Of a stretch of 64,000 nucleotides of DNA, positions 1-12,009 are shown piece after piece. Source of the DNA: Kwoniella bestiolae CBS 10118 (lineage: Eukaryota; Basidiomycota; Tremellomycetes; Tremellales; Cryptococcaceae); contig NC_089244.1 in NCBI RefSeq assembly GCF_000512585.2, forward strand, positions 1,054,001 through 1,118,000, given 5' to 3'. The first letter of the stretch is position 1; each line of letters begins with the position of its first letter. A program made the translations under genes and the position numbers. Below the pieces are notes generated by a model that was not told the origin of the DNA, did not search any database, and saw only the letters and a program-made list of their open reading frames with translations.

Positions 1-1634
1 TCGACTACACGCCGGTAAAGTCCTCGGTGTCTCCGCTTTCATCTGGGGTCTCACCGTCCTCGTTATGGTCTGGTCCAAGAACTTCACCCACGTCATGGTC
101 ACTCGTTTCTTCCTCGGAGTGTTCGAGGCGGCCGTGACTCCCGGTTTGTCATTGATGACTGGTTGGTGGTACAAGCGAGACGAGATTCCATTGAGACAGA
201 CGATCTGGTACTCTGCCGTCGGGTGGGGAGGAATGATCGGTAGTTTGATGGCTGCTGGTATTTCAAAGGTTAGTCGGGTTTTCTACTCCCTCTTTACTTC
301 CTCATCATTCCTTCCATCGCCTTTCTTTCATCCCACACGACAAGAAGCAGGCTCAGATGAATGCGAGACTGACGTTTCTGGATTCTCGTTCAGATGGACG
401 ACCACCCAACCCCACGATGGAAGTTGATCTTCTACATCCTCGGCTCAGTCACCATGGCCCTCGGTATCTGCCTCTACTTCTTCCTTGCCGATGGACCCAG
501 TACTGCCAAATGGATCAAGAAGGAAGACCGACCAGCTGCTGTCAATCGAGTTGCCCAATCTGGTGTTGGTTTGAAGACTACCAACTTCAACTGGACTCAT
601 GGGTTCCAGGCTTTGAAAGATCCTAAGACGTGAGCCACTCATCTTTCATATCACTATCAGTAGTTGGAAGAACAATGAGCTGAAACTTCTTGGATATATT
701 CAGTTGGTTCCTCTCCCTCGCCATGTTCGGCTCCTCCGTACCCAACGGTGTCCTCACCAACTTTTCTGGAACCATCATCAAGGGACTCGGTTACTCCACC
801 TTCAACGCCGCTTTGCTCGACTGTGCCGGTCGATCCCTCCAGGTCATCTCCTTGTTGATTGCTGGTCTCGTGGCTACCCGATGGGCCAACACCAGACTGT
901 TGATGATGACTGTTGGAAACTTGATTTGTGTGATGGGTACCGCCATGATGAGTTTCTTGCCTTTCACTAAGCATTATACTTGGGCTAGATTGATTGGGTT
1001 CTGGTTGGTCAAGTGAGTGAACGGTTTTCTTACTCTCATTTCGTATCTCTTTGCTGATTGGTTGGCTTGACCTGTAGCACCCAATCCATCGGTTTCACCA
1101 TTGGTTTGGTCATGGTCTCTTCCAACATCGGTTCATACTCCAAGAGAGTCGTCGCTTCGTCTTGTATCTTCATTGCCTACTGTGTAGGTAACATCGGTGA
1201 GCATCTCCCTCTCTAACCATATGTCGATGTCCCAGTCATTGACGATAGTTCAATCATCAGTCGGCCCATTGACCGCCTTGGAACATGAAGCACCACGATA
1301 CCAAACCGCCGCATATTCTATGATGGCTGGTTATATCCTCAAAACCATCTGCCACGGTTTACTCTGGGTTTACGTGAGTTTACCCACCCGTTCACCTGTC
1401 CGTCTGCTGTGAGTGAAGCAGCGCTGATTTATTTTTGTGCCATTGACAGATGTGGAGAGACAACAAGTCGCGAGACAAGAAATACGGGCCCGCCGACCCT
1501 GTCACTGCCGCTGATAATGGTATGAAGGGTATGACTGAGACTGAGAATATCCATTTCAGGTGAGTTCGGTCGTCTAGGTGCTTTCATGGTTGTATGGATC
1601 CAGCTGATCTTGAATGCACAGATACGTGTTGTAA
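1..1634 (+). CDS. MFS transporter, anion:cation symporter (Dal5/allantoate permease-like), 5' partial
   Basis: This is the 3' part of a multi-pass plasma-membrane permease that likely imports a small organic anion or vitamin-like solute. The frame is open from base 2, and the residues GVFEAAVTPG and GWWYKRDE match the conserved loop of the fungal ACS family (allantoate, nicotinate and related permeases). Later exons give LGYSTFNAALL, EHEAPRYQTAA and the terminal ENIHFRYVL, the usual end of this family. At least five introns interrupt the visible part; the last one (1560-1621) leaves a tiny final exon coding only YVL and stop. The start lies upstream of the window. Substrate cannot be told from sequence. 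Assignment to the family is firm. Confidence 0.88.
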
Positions 1635-2494
1635 GCTGTATTCTTGATCAAAAAGGGAGAAAGGATGTATGTAGGAAGGCACTTCAGAAAGGGAGGGATA
1701 GTATCTGCGAAGAAGTAAAGTCCCAGCTTGGGTTAGTACATTGTACGAAAATACATAGTGGAATACAGGGTATAAAGCATATGTAGTAGAGAGTGATATT
1801 TCAAAGATGAATCGTATATCTGTAGTATTTAGTATATGCATGACCATCGAGCTAATCGCTGAAAGGATGATCGAGTATGCCAAGGAGGCGAACGAGCGAC
1901 GTATCCGAAATGATCGCACAAATACATACACATTCACTCATCCCACATACACAGCTTTCCATTCCCGTAATCGAGGTTACGCACCGTCCTTTGCACCTGT
2001 TGTTGGTTGCATGTACTATACAGTCAAACTGAAACAATCAGCTAAGCTCACAACTTTGGGTGACTTCTGAGACTCCGGAAGTCATTTTGACCCTCGGCGA
2101 GTGCTGGTTGCATGGGCCGAGACACAAGCCAATGCAAAACGAGCTGAGAAGCACAGTCAACGGGCGTCATAGGTCCACCTACTTAGTCATATTTTACCCT
2201 TTAACCCTGAATCGGACATTGGAATTCCTGTTATATGCCTGCGATCAACTTTGGGTTTTCTGACTGCGAATGCTTGTGCTACATACAAATCCACTACAAC
2301 ACAGCATTGCATTTCCTGCATTTCCAGTTCAATTGCATGGTTAGACACCTGCTACCCAAACATATATCTCATACTTTAGCAACACCTTCGATCGAATCCA
2401 TTTTAAGGTTCCTGTTCAACTTGTAGGCATCATATATCAACAGCATACTCGCCACTGCACTTTCGCATCTCAAGAATAGCATCACATAATCACA
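1635..2494. other. Intergenic region
   Basis: This 860-bp stretch holds the 3' flank of the transporter and the 5' flank of the secreted-protein gene. Short open frames occur on both strands but lack splice logic or recognisable domains. I see no repeat, RNA gene or clear promoter element. Confidence 0.5.
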
Positions 2495-3926
2495 ATGTAC
2501 GCCCGATCAGCTCTTGTCGCTCTGGTAGCTTCCACTTCATATGCTGCAGCGTGAGTGGATTACTTCCTCAAATGCATCGAGCGGAACTGTACTGTCAGTT
2601 GTGATGGACAGGACTGACGCTGACATCTTTGCCTCATTGTGCTGGTCATGTACAGATTATCATCGTGAGTGCTGCTAAAATACTCAGCCGACCAATGTCA
2701 TCTCCCTATATATCCAGGCTAACCTATCCATCGTATCGCAGAGGCTGTACCACCCAACTTGCCTCCCTGGCTCTAGGTGACGTTGGATCATGTCTCCAAT
2801 TAACAAGTCTATTACCGGTCTTGAGTGGTAGTGTTAGTTCACTTTCTTTCGCCCAGCCACCCCTCCCCATCCGTAGTAACTCAGCTGACTACCAGAACCA
2901 TATAGTCAAATGACTCCATCACATCAACCGTAAACACCTATCTCACCTCGCTCTGTTCATCCTCTACTCCAAAATGCGATAACGGCACATTATCCTCTGC
3001 GCAATCATCCGTCAACTCAGCTTGTCAATCTGATTATTCGGCTGGAGGGACCGACGCTCTTCAGATTCAGGGGTTAGTGGGGTTGTTGGGTAATTACGAT
3101 GAGATTTACGCCGCGGGGTGCTCGAAGAATACTACGTGAGTGACGCTGCTTGGTGTTGTGGAGAGGAAGGGGCAGGAATGGGGAATTAGGTGTACTCGGG
3201 GGGACGAGGGATACTATGTGATCGTCGAGAACGAGTAAACGGTTCTCGTAGGAAGGTCAGCAGGGACAGTGGTGATGACAAAGGAGAGGATTCACCATAC
3301 TCGTCTCAGGTCGATAGCTGATACTCTTGTATCCCTCCAGCACCAACGCCTTCTGCGTGACCGACGCACTAACAACCGTCCAAAACGCCACCGGACAATC
3401 TATAACCGTCAACTACCTCACTTCCATCTTATCAGGGGACAGCTCAACCCTATCAGGATTACAGTCCGTCCTATCATCAGGTGGTCTCTGTACAGGTTGT
3501 GTATCAGGGTGAGTTCCATCTCATCTTTCCCGTGTAATTGCTTCAGCTGATATTCGGCGTTGCGGGATGAAGTATCTACTATGAGGTGAAACAGGCCAAC
3601 TCTTCTATCGGCGATTCGTCGTTCGGTAAAACTTTGACTCAACAGTGCGGAGCGGAGTTCGGAAGTGAGTTCTTGATCTCTTCCTCTCCCTTTCCTTCGA
3701 GCGATATCCCCCAGATATGATGGTACGTGATCATTTGAGCTGATCCAATGATATTCTGTGTGTGGTAGCAACGGCTCCCAATAGCACTACCACCTCAACT
3801 TCGGCTTCCTCCTCAGCAGCATCCGGATCTTCCTCCGCAGGCGAGATGACTATCCCCTACGCTACTTTCGGATTTGTCGGTGCGATGTTGGGTGCTATCA
3901 TCGCCGGAGCCGCTACCGTACTTTAG
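2495..3926 (+). CDS. Cysteine-rich secreted, probably GPI-anchored cell-surface protein
   Basis: The protein starts with a typical signal peptide (MYARSALVALVASTSYAAA). A cysteine-rich body follows, with regularly placed Cys (GCTTQLASLALGD, SSTPKCDNG, NAFCVTD, GLCTGC, QQCGAEFG). A Ser/Thr-rich stretch and a hydrophobic C-terminal tail (FVGAMLGAIIAGAATVL) come next, as expected for GPI attachment. It resembles the fungal DUF7729-type extracellular proteins; that name is a family-level guess. Six introns are inferred: exon 1 is 2495-2550 and exon 2 is a 9-nt microexon at 2656-2664. Reading frame and Cys spacing only work with this splicing. It probably acts in the cell wall or at the surface. 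No enzymatic motif is visible. Confidence 0.8.
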
Positions 3927-5176
3927 GTGATGAATGGAAGACCAATCGAGTTTGAAAATATGTGTGAGCATATCGGCGTAACTGCCTATTGGAAAACAAG
4001 ATAAAATATGGACAGTCATGTTGCTCGAGTTAAGTAGTTCATATAGGAATGTATCATCGTACGGAATGACCCTTACTTACTGATATAACAGAAGGACTAA
4101 ATTCCCTTTCTCAAGGTTGGTACATTATTTGGCTAATGTGCGAGGTATTGCTATCACACTAATTCGATAGAGGTAAAAGGGTGTCCTCTTTCAAGAAAGA
4201 GAGACAATCGATTCACCTGATATAATACCGATCCACGAAGATCCTTTGTTCTATGCGAGCCCTATAAACATCCGAGGATACTCATAGAAGTAAAGGAGCC
4301 CTCTATGAATTGTAGATCAACGACTATAGGGAGCTATCAGATCTGGACCTAACCTAATTAAGATACATAGCTGTGTCTGCTATCGATACTTCCAATCCTT
4401 TGAATGTCTGACCCCTTAAATATGCTATATTACATGGTATGATTGATAAGTTTCCTTTGATCTTGCGTAGGGTGGATGAAAAGGGAGTGAGAAAGTGTCT
4501 TTCACTGGATTCAGCTAGGTCGAGGCGATGGTGTAGGATGAAGATGTTACTGGTTGAGCTTTCTTTGTTATTTGTTAGTCGATCTACAACATATCGATTT
4601 GGCCTTTTACTCTTATCACCCTATTGTTCGTCAACGTCATCTGCATATTACCTTTTATAGGTATAACGATCAGCTTACGATTTTTCACCTACAACATCCC
4701 ATATCTCATATCCGTTGCTTCATACCAGTTTCAACGTATCTCCAAACCAGAAGAAAGGGAAGATAATCCACCTTTTTCACACACATCTTCAGCAAGACAG
4801 CTTATTCTCATTATAGTCCAAGATCAACCACTGTTCTGTTTTATCATAGACAGATTGTACCTATCTCTCTTTCCATTACGCTCATTCACACTATCTGCAC
4901 ACACCTTATCATCTACATCTTCACCAGCGATATTAGCATCGACTTAATCGACCGATTCGCTTCACCTCATTGCTTGAATATACTCAAGCCAATATCGGGT
5001 ATACAGCCCTTAGACAAGTCATTGCCCCGCTTTCAGCGCTGAGAACTACACAAGGAGTACTGGGATACTGGAGTTATAATTGATAGTCGTGTATCGCTTT
5101 GTGTTGGGTCGTGAACGATGGGCTTCAAACTTGAGCCAAGTGAGTGAATTCCCACGTCCTTGCAACCGCAGTATAA
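3927..5176. other. Long intergenic region
   Basis: This 1.25-kb gap lies between the GPI-type protein and the next membrane-protein gene, both on the plus strand. A 107-codon frame at 4624-4947 is hydrophobic and CT-rich, but it begins without an ATG and has no codon or domain support. The last part (about 4950-5176) is probably leader and promoter; a possible 5'-UTR intron (donor near 5138, acceptor near 5170) ends just before the next ATG. Nothing else was recognised. Confidence 0.4.
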
Positions 5177-6070
5177 ATGACTTCACACTCCCAAAATCAA
5201 GCAAAGCAAATAAAGCGAACCACAAAGCTTACCCATTGGCCCTGTACAGTCGAAATAGTAGCCATCTCCCTCGCCTCCCTCGCCGTCCTGCTCATATCCT
5301 CCTACGCCCTGTACAAACTCCTCAAATTCTGTCGAACATCCTCCTCAGCATCTACGACGCCCATCCACGATACCCACGACCACTCGGTCGGAGTGTACGG
5401 GTACACGCAGGATAATCCATATATGAATTATCCATATAGTGCTGGATCGTCTTCTGTCAATGGGAAACGAACACCCACACCAATACCTGTGGGTGGTATA
5501 CAGCCTTCACCATCTACTGGACATACCACGCTTGTCACTCCGTCCACAGGTGGAGGTGGGGGAAGTGGGAATGGACAAAAGTTGAAGAAGGGGAAACTTC
5601 ATTCGCCGTGGCAATATTCCAAAGACAAGGATAGGGACCAGCAGGAGGGGAAGGGGAAGGGGGGAACGGATGAATTGGTGGTGGTTACGTATGAGGATGG
5701 ATTGAGGAAATTGGGTATACAGCCTTTACGCGAGTTTTCCCATCCTCACCAGCAGGAGTATACCCAGGAAGGGAGAAGAGGGGTAAATGTGAACCAGTAT
5801 AGGAATGTCCCTCCTATCAATACCAACGTCTCTTTCTCCAATTCCAATTCCCACCCCGGCCTGTACACGGCCACACCAACAGCCACGACGACAACGGGGA
5901 CACCGCACAGACCAGAGATGGTAGAGCGTGAATCGTCACGGAGAACGTACCATTCGATTGCTGGACGTGGGCATGGGGCGGGGAGAAGGGGATATACGAA
6001 TACGATGGGGACGATGGGGAGTAATTTGTTGCCTAGTTATTATATTGAGACGAATGCGGGAGATGATTAG
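5177..6070 (+). CDS. Single-pass membrane protein of unknown function
   Basis: An uninterrupted 297-codon frame, unusual here because it lacks introns. The N-terminus is short and basic. One strong transmembrane segment lies at about residues 25-48 (VEIVAISLASLAVLLISSYA), followed by a long low-complexity tail rich in Gly, Ser, Thr, Pro and Asn with GGGGGSGNG and TATTTTGT runs. A short folded-looking stretch (ELVVVTYEDGLRKLGIQPL) sits in the middle. No signal peptide cleavage site or catalytic motif is visible. It may be a tail-exposed plasma-membrane or wall-associated protein. I do not recognise the family. The ATG at 5177 is the first in frame. Confidence 0.65.
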   Translation: MTSHSQNQAKQIKRTTKLTHWPCTVEIVAISLASLAVLLISSYALYKLLKFCRTSSSASTTPIHDTHDHSVGVYGYTQDNPYMNYPYSAGSSSVNGKRTPTPIPVGGIQPSPSTGHTTLVTPSTGGGGGSGNGQKLKKGKLHSPWQYSKDKDRDQQEGKGKGGTDELVVVTYEDGLRKLGIQPLREFSHPHQQEYTQEGRRGVNVNQYRNVPPINTNVSFSNSNSHPGLYTATPTATTTTGTPHRPEMVERESSRRTYHSIAGRGHGAGRRGYTNTMGTMGSNLLPSYYIETNAGDD

Positions 6071-6376
6071 GTCAGGTTAGGTTGCGACGAGATGAGGGTT
6101 GGATAGATATTGGAAATTGGATTTTGGATATACATGTGATGAGAAGCATATTATACTTTATTCGTTACATTGTGAATGGTTTGGTACGGCTCGGATGCGA
6201 TGCGATGTTGGTGAGGCTCTGAAAAATGGTATAGGATTATGATTTATGACGATTCTGCGAGACGTAGTCAGCACACAACTCAATGAGAGAGCAACACAGC
6301 AGATCGCATATTCCAATAGACCATGCTGATGGATAGGGAATCTTGACTTTCTGGTGAGATATCGACCTTGTACCGA
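6071..6376. other. Convergent 3' flanks
   Basis: About 300 bp between two converging genes. It is AT-rich in places and should hold both 3' UTRs. No other element seen. Confidence 0.4.
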
Positions 6377-6759
6377 CTACCTCATACATCCATGAATGGT
6401 CTCGTCAAACCCAAAACACTCACCCAGAAACACCTCCCTCTCCCCCCCTCCAGCAGCTTTCAGATCCCTCTCCAACCTCCCTCTCCTCTCCTCCTCTTTC
6501 CTCGCCTTTATTGGGCCCAGCACATACCTATCCAAAAGGGAATACTCGAAATATGCTCCAAGCGCTACGAGACCGCCAAATAGCAATTTCTGATTTGGCG
6601 ATAGGGCTATAAGGAAGATACGATATCAGCCTGTTGTTCGATCAAGTCTATACAGTCTGCAATGACTTAGATGGTGGGTAGATGGAGGCTAGTAAGTGAT
6701 GATATGATTAATGGCTACTCACCCCTCCACGCTGAGGATATCGCTTTTCTATTTATCAT
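6377..6759 (-). CDS. Small one-TM protein, possibly mitochondrial
   Basis: A two-exon gene: exon 1 is 6723-6759 (MINRKAISSAWR), an intron runs 6607-6722, and exon 2 is 6377-6606. The 88-aa product has a basic amphipathic N-terminus, a hydrophobic segment (LLFGGLVALGAYFEYSLLD, about residues 20-38) and then a charged helix (ARKEEERRGRLERDL). This layout resembles small inner-membrane or respiratory-accessory proteins, but I cannot name a family. The splice restores one continuous frame with a canonical GTGAGT donor and TATAG acceptor, which supports it being real. No named homolog is asserted. Confidence 0.6.
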
Positions 6760-7383
6760 TTCGCCTATACTCTTGGGTTGATCTGGCTGAGTCGCATATC
6801 CACAAATGCGTATCTGTAACGAACTTCGACTTCGACTTGGTGCTGCGAGCTGCGAGAGAGATCTGAATGACATGATGGTGATTTCTGTGATGGTTGATGT
6901 GAAGCGAAGACACTTGATTAGTCAATTATACGATGAGATGAAATACTGAAATTGGATTGTTGATCAGGACGAAAGTTGAAGTTGTCTCGGTTAAATAGAT
7001 AGACTCTGTGAACTAATTGCTGACTTTACTGACATCTCAATAATCAGAGTCATCACGCATCGATACACTGCAAAACGACATGGGATAGTACTGGTATAAT
7101 CCCCATTTATCGCATCTCATGAGAATCAGAACAATGACCCAACTCCACCCCATATACTAGAATGAAGTAAAATGTATATACAAAATTATGCTAAAGTCTA
7201 AACAATATTTTCAACATCATCCATCCCCATCCCCTCGTTCGTCCAAGTCCTAGCCCTACCGATCTGATATATTTGTAAATAATGGATACCATCTTGGGTA
7301 ATGGGTATAATGGAGATACAAGAAAGAAAGAAAGAAAGACCCAAGTCCAAATCCAGTCTGACCTGACCGTTGTGACCTTTCTA
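6760..7383. other. Intergenic region upstream of small membrane gene and downstream of RAS1
   Basis: This 620-bp region contains the promoter of the minus-strand small-protein gene and the 3' UTR of RAS1. A GAAA-type run (GAAAGAAAGAAAGAAAGA) sits near 7322-7339. Nothing else was recognised. Confidence 0.4.
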
Positions 7384-8933
7384 CTAAAGTACAACACATC
7401 CACCGCAACAGCCTTTATCCACCTGATCGTCTTTCTGATCCGCTCGACCGCCTACTCCCCCTGATGCTGATTTACCTGGTGCGCTGGCAGCCTGAGGTGG
7501 ACCAGATTCCTGCGAGGGCAATTAGAATTAGTATCTCTCTTTCGGCAACATGGGTCTGCCCGCGAACGAGAAGGTAATCGTGAATAGTATATCCTAATGT
7601 AGAGAAGGAAGGATGAGACGGCCAAGGTCCTGACTCACCTTTTGATACCTCCTGATAGCTCTGACAACAGCAATGAAAGCTTCATCCACATTTACCCGTT
7701 GTTTGGCGGAAGTCTCGATACATTGGGCGTTGAATCGTTTGGCGAGATCTCGTCCCTCTATGGTATCATACACACATTAGTCGATGATGTTGCCCGCTGG
7801 CGCAACAACACAACTGACCATGAGGCTGTACTTGTCTCTCATACTCCAAATCGCACTTGTTGGCAACTACTACAACGGGGAAGTAATCTTTGTCCTTCAC
7901 CTATTTTAGGCCTATGTCAGCTAACGCTCTCGAACGACAAGAATGAAGCTGACTAACTCTCAAGATCTGCTGGTGGAAGGTCGATACTTCCTCGAACGAA
8001 CTCCGTGAAGTGATAGAGTATACCAGAAGGAAACCCTCGCCTATTCGCCAAATACCCAACAATCAGCTTAGATTCTTCAACAGAAGGCACTGAAAAGGTG
8101 AGCTGAAAAGTGACACACCAGTCCTCATATATTGCTCCCTCATCGCACCATACTCCTCTTGTCCAGCAGTATCAAGCACATCAAGTAGCGCGACCTCTTC
8201 GTCAATTATACATTGTTTCCTGTATGAATCCTCTACATTACAAGCACATTGTCAGCTGATCACCAGATGTAAAGCTGTCATGAGTAAAATAGCTCACCAA
8301 TCGTTGGATCATATCTTCACACATCAACGCCAAATCACATATCAGCATGGACCCTCCCATAATAACCTAATGGCGCCACGGCACATTACGCATTGCACAT
8401 TCGACTTACTCGTCAACGAACTATGGGACAGAGCATGGGCTTTAGCTCTCTTCTCAATCATACGAATCGAGTTGATATGAGAAGAAAAAGCTTACATGCG
8501 ATTGAATGAACTGAATGGTCAATGCTGATTTACCGACACCTATAACGGGTGATGATAAATTAGCGGGCTGTATGAGGGATTCGAGCGTCGACATCTTGGA
8601 GAATGAGTCGAATGTCAATCCAGCAGGATTGAATAGCCCATCCAAGGATACCTGATGCAGCAGATGACCTCTCCTTTGCTTTCTAGCAGTCCCAGAATCA
8701 CTTTGATGATACTCCGTCCTATGATTGCGCTTCTCTCTTCACTCAAAGGACCAATCCCACGCACAGACCGCGATCGTCTCCCGTTCGAGCAGAGGTTGAG
8801 ACAATGGACTCACCACCACCGCCGACAACTACGAGCTTGTACTCGCGTAAGAATTGAGCCTGGATAATGAGAAGATCAGCTCTATGGAAGTGGTGATCTG
8901 CTGAGCTGGAAGACGCGTACTCACTTTGGACAT
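7384..8933 (-). CDS. RAS1: Ras small GTPase
   Basis: A membrane-anchored signalling GTPase that switches between GDP and GTP states to control morphogenesis and growth. Nine exons join to give MSKAQFLREYKLVVVGGGG-VGKSALTIQF, the P-loop. Switch I follows (VDEYDPTIEDSY), then DTAGQEEYGAMREQYMRTG (switch II), NKCDLEYERQV (NKxD) and ETSAKQRVNV (SAK). The C-terminus ends GCCGGCVVL: a CaaX box CVVL for prenylation with upstream Cys for palmitoylation. Exon 1 codes only MSK (8925-8933) and one internal exon is only 17 nt (8298-8314). Length about 215 aa, normal for fungal Ras1. All GTPase motifs are intact. An ERF2-type palmitoyltransferase lies about 12 kb away. Confidence 0.96.
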
Positions 8934-9420
8934 GATGGGAGTCTAAGGATGGGGATGATCTATAAAGAAAGGTTGAATGTTGATCTGCCGAAAAGGAGAG
9001 ACTGGGTATCGTCTACCAGGAATATAGTCGGACGAGGGGGTAAATTGGGTGAAGAGGTGAGATGGACGAGGGATGTAAGGTGATATGGAGTAATGTTGGT
9101 GCACGAGAGTAATGTTGAATTGATTGATGAGATTATGAATTGATTGATGTCTGTCTCTGTGTCTTTGTCTTTGTTCGTGACTTTGATCTCTCTCTTGGTC
9201 CCTTACTATGATACTCTTATACGGGTAACCCATATAAACCAAAAAGAGAACATTACAAACACGTGACACCAGAGCAATCAATGACCAATGACCGGGGTTA
9301 CGGCATCCGGATGTACTTGTGGCATATGCCAGTAACAAGGTGAATGAGCGGTGCATAATCGGAATGATAAGATAATAAATCATGATTCATCCACCGATCA
9401 TCTTCCGACAATGCACTCTC

Positions 9421-9448
9421 CACCATACACCATACACCATACACCATA
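9421..9448. repeat. Heptamer tandem repeat (CACCATA)x4
   Basis: Four perfect head-to-tail copies of CACCATA lie about 170 bp upstream of the oxidoreductase ATG. Function unknown; it may be a simple minisatellite. Confidence 0.9.
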
Positions 9449-9526
9449 ACACACAAGTATGCATATGATCACATGCAATACGAGTATTTGGCAGGATAAG
9501 CTAAACACTGGGGGGTAAAATAATGG

Positions 9527-9534
9527 TATAAAAA
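9527..9534 (+). promoter_or_regulatory. TATA-box-like element
   Basis: The sequence TATAAAAA lies about 85 bp upstream of the ATG at 9618 and is the clearest TATA match in this intergenic region. Assignment as the core promoter is inference. Confidence 0.4.
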
Positions 9535-9617
9535 GCAGGAACGCAGCTATCAATTCGACGTGAATCCATCATTCCAATCTCATCTTTATCTTTTCGCAAT
9601 TCGCGTCTCATCTCAAC

Positions 9618-11738
9618 ATGTCAGGTAGATTCAACGTCTTACTCCTTGGTGCTGGACCTATCAACTTTGGTATGTACCCTGTGTACCTCTTACTTCTTTG
9701 CAAGTATATTGACATAAGCTTCGTGCTATAGGTACAACCGAGGGACCATGGAACCATGTTCGTACCACCATCTTCATCTCACCTCATGTCATATGAGCAT
9801 AACTGACGAAGCATGTACATGACCAGTCAAAGAGACTAGAGCAGTAAGTCATACTCTCTCCCTCGTCATTCATACATACTGACTTGTTATGCTTGTACGT
9901 GTAACAGAAAACTAGGCTCTCGACTAAACGTAGTGGGACTAGTCGACCTCAACGTAGAACGAGCAAACTCAGTTCTAACCATCAAAAGGGCCGATGCGAA
10001 CGTCAAACATGGATATGAACATACAAAGGTTTTTAAAAGTATCAAAGCAGCCGGACAAGGGTTGAAAGGTGATGATGTACCTCAGTGAGTTGTGTTTGCT
10101 TTGACCTACACCACAGTATATATCATATGACGCTGTTCTGATGAGTCATGATGCAGTCTCGCCATCCTAGGTTTCCAAGCGAATTCCCGAGGTTCGACCC
10201 TCCCAAAGCACGATAACGAGTTGGAGCTCCTCCGGTATTTCCCCAAGGTCGGGCTGTTCATCGAGAAGCCTATAAGTGATGTGGAGGATTTCAAGGATGT
10301 CGAAGAGGTCGGTAGGAGGTTGAAGGAGAATGGGAACGTCACCTCTGTGGGGTACATGTTGAGGTATCTCAAGGGTGGGTCTCATTCGTTTCAGCCTATC
10401 AGGTGCAGAGGTCCGTCATAGCTGATACGCGTGGACCTTGCGATCTTGAAATTTTAGCCGCTCAGGAGATCAAGTGAGTTAATTGCCTTATATATTGCTC
10501 CTTCGGCTGTACAACATGAATTTAGTTGATTTGTTATACCTTGCGCACAGGAAGTTGATCGAAGAGAACAACTTGACCGTCATGCACACTCAGGCTTCGT
10601 ACCTGTTCGCCTAGTGAGTTCTTCCTGGTCTATCAAGCGGATGATAGATAACTGACGTGTTGGGCTTAGCGACTTCGCTGCAAAAGACTTCTACGGATAC
10701 TGGAGTAAATCCCGAGAACCAGGGCGTGAGTTAGCTGATGGTTGCTATCACTGTATGACCCAGCTAACATGACTTATCTCAGCAATTGTCACTCAAGCCA
10801 CCCACATCTGTGAGTTATCCCAGTTGCCTCCTCTCACAGCGCAAAAGATACTGTAAATAACACCTGATTGGTGATATCATAACAGGCGACCTCACTCGAT
10901 ACCTAACCCCTCCAGTACTCCTCGATTCCATCCACACAAATACAGTAGAGCACACCGACCCAGCAGGCAAATTATCAATCTTGAGGTTTGACGAACAGAA
11001 CTTGGTCAAGCCTGAAGATCGGATCCCTAGGATCACAAGTTCCACTTGGAGGTATGAGAATGGAGCTACGGGGAGTCTGTTACATGCTGTTTGTTTACAT
11101 GGTGTGTCGTCTTTCCCTGCCTCCTCCTCGTACCCTTCTTGAACCACTGGAGCCTTGAGACGGTGTGAGAGCTGTAGACTGACGGATCATTGTCATGTCG
11201 CGTAGAGGGAGATTATGATTGTGAATTGATGATTCTCGCGGATGGATGGAAGTTCAGGTTGGTCGATCCCTATGGGACCTCACCGAGATTGTATGTTAGG
11301 AAACCTGGAACTACCGAGGAAGGTGAGTCTTGCACTTCGTACCCTATTACCCGCCCATGGCTGGATGCAACGGAAGATGGTATGTTGACGGATCTTGTCG
11401 ATTCTTGTCATAGTGAGAACGATCTTCACAGACGTAAGTTGTCCTTTGACCCATTCTTAGTAGAGATCAGCCCTGATAATGCATCCCGAAACACAGGACG
11501 ACTGTTACCTCTCCGAGATAGAGGCTATCATAGATGTGATAGATGGTAAATCCGATAGATCGGTCATTCTCTCGCCATATGAAGACGCCATCAAGACTTA
11601 TGAATTTGTGAGTTTCCACTTGTTCTTTGGAGATCAACCTTATAGCTGAAATGAATGTGTTTACTCTAGACCTGGGCAATCAGATTGGCAGGTGAGAAAG
11701 CGTTCGCTGCTAGAGGTGGATTAGGTGGAAAGAAGTAA
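9618..11738 (+). CDS. Gfo/Idh/MocA family NAD(P)-dependent oxidoreductase
   Basis: A cytosolic-type dehydrogenase acting on a sugar or related polyol; the exact substrate is not evident. Exon 1 gives MSGRFNVLLLGAGPINFG, a Rossmann dinucleotide-binding loop. Later exons encode GSRLNVVGLVDLNVERA (second strand with acidic ribose binder), LGFQANSRGSTLPKHD, and KVGLFIEKPISD. The EKP motif carries the conserved catalytic Lys of the family. The C-terminal half (TSSTWRYENGATGSLLHAV) matches the substrate-binding sheet domain. About ten introns are present. The CDS ends GEKAFAARGGLGGKK. Exon joins in the middle were checked by frame; one or two small exons in the 11.3-11.6 kb part are less certain. 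Confidence 0.82.
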
Positions 11739-12009
11739 ATTGTAAATACAGAGCAGAAAGATAAAGGATGAACACTGTAGAAATCATCTCTGAAGGCTTG
11801 ACGAATCGTCTGTCCTTGTATGATCGATCTCGAGAATGACATGTATCCTCGGTTTACCTTGTTCACTCCTTTGAGAGACATGAGATGACATGACATAACA
11901 TGAATAATATACACTATTTCGAGGCGTATTATACTTTTCTTTCTCCCAAATTCTCTTGTCCCTCTTCCCTTCCGCGAGATAAAGCTACAAAACCTATCCA
12001 TAAAGCAGT

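Larger units (their letters stand above)
8934..9617. other. Bidirectional intergenic region between RAS1 and an oxidoreductase gene
   Basis: This 684-bp region separates two divergently transcribed genes, so it should hold both promoters. A TATA-like element and a heptamer repeat are listed separately. A 146-codon minus-strand frame at 8943-9383 has no domain support and lies in the RAS1 leader. Confidence 0.45.

Noticed and set aside
4624..4947. A 107-codon hydrophobic plus-strand frame
   Set aside because: No ATG at its head, no splice logic, CT-rich composition typical of leaders, no recognisable domain.
8943..9383. A 146-codon minus-strand frame upstream of RAS1
   Set aside because: It lies in the shared promoter/leader region and has no domain or conserved pattern.
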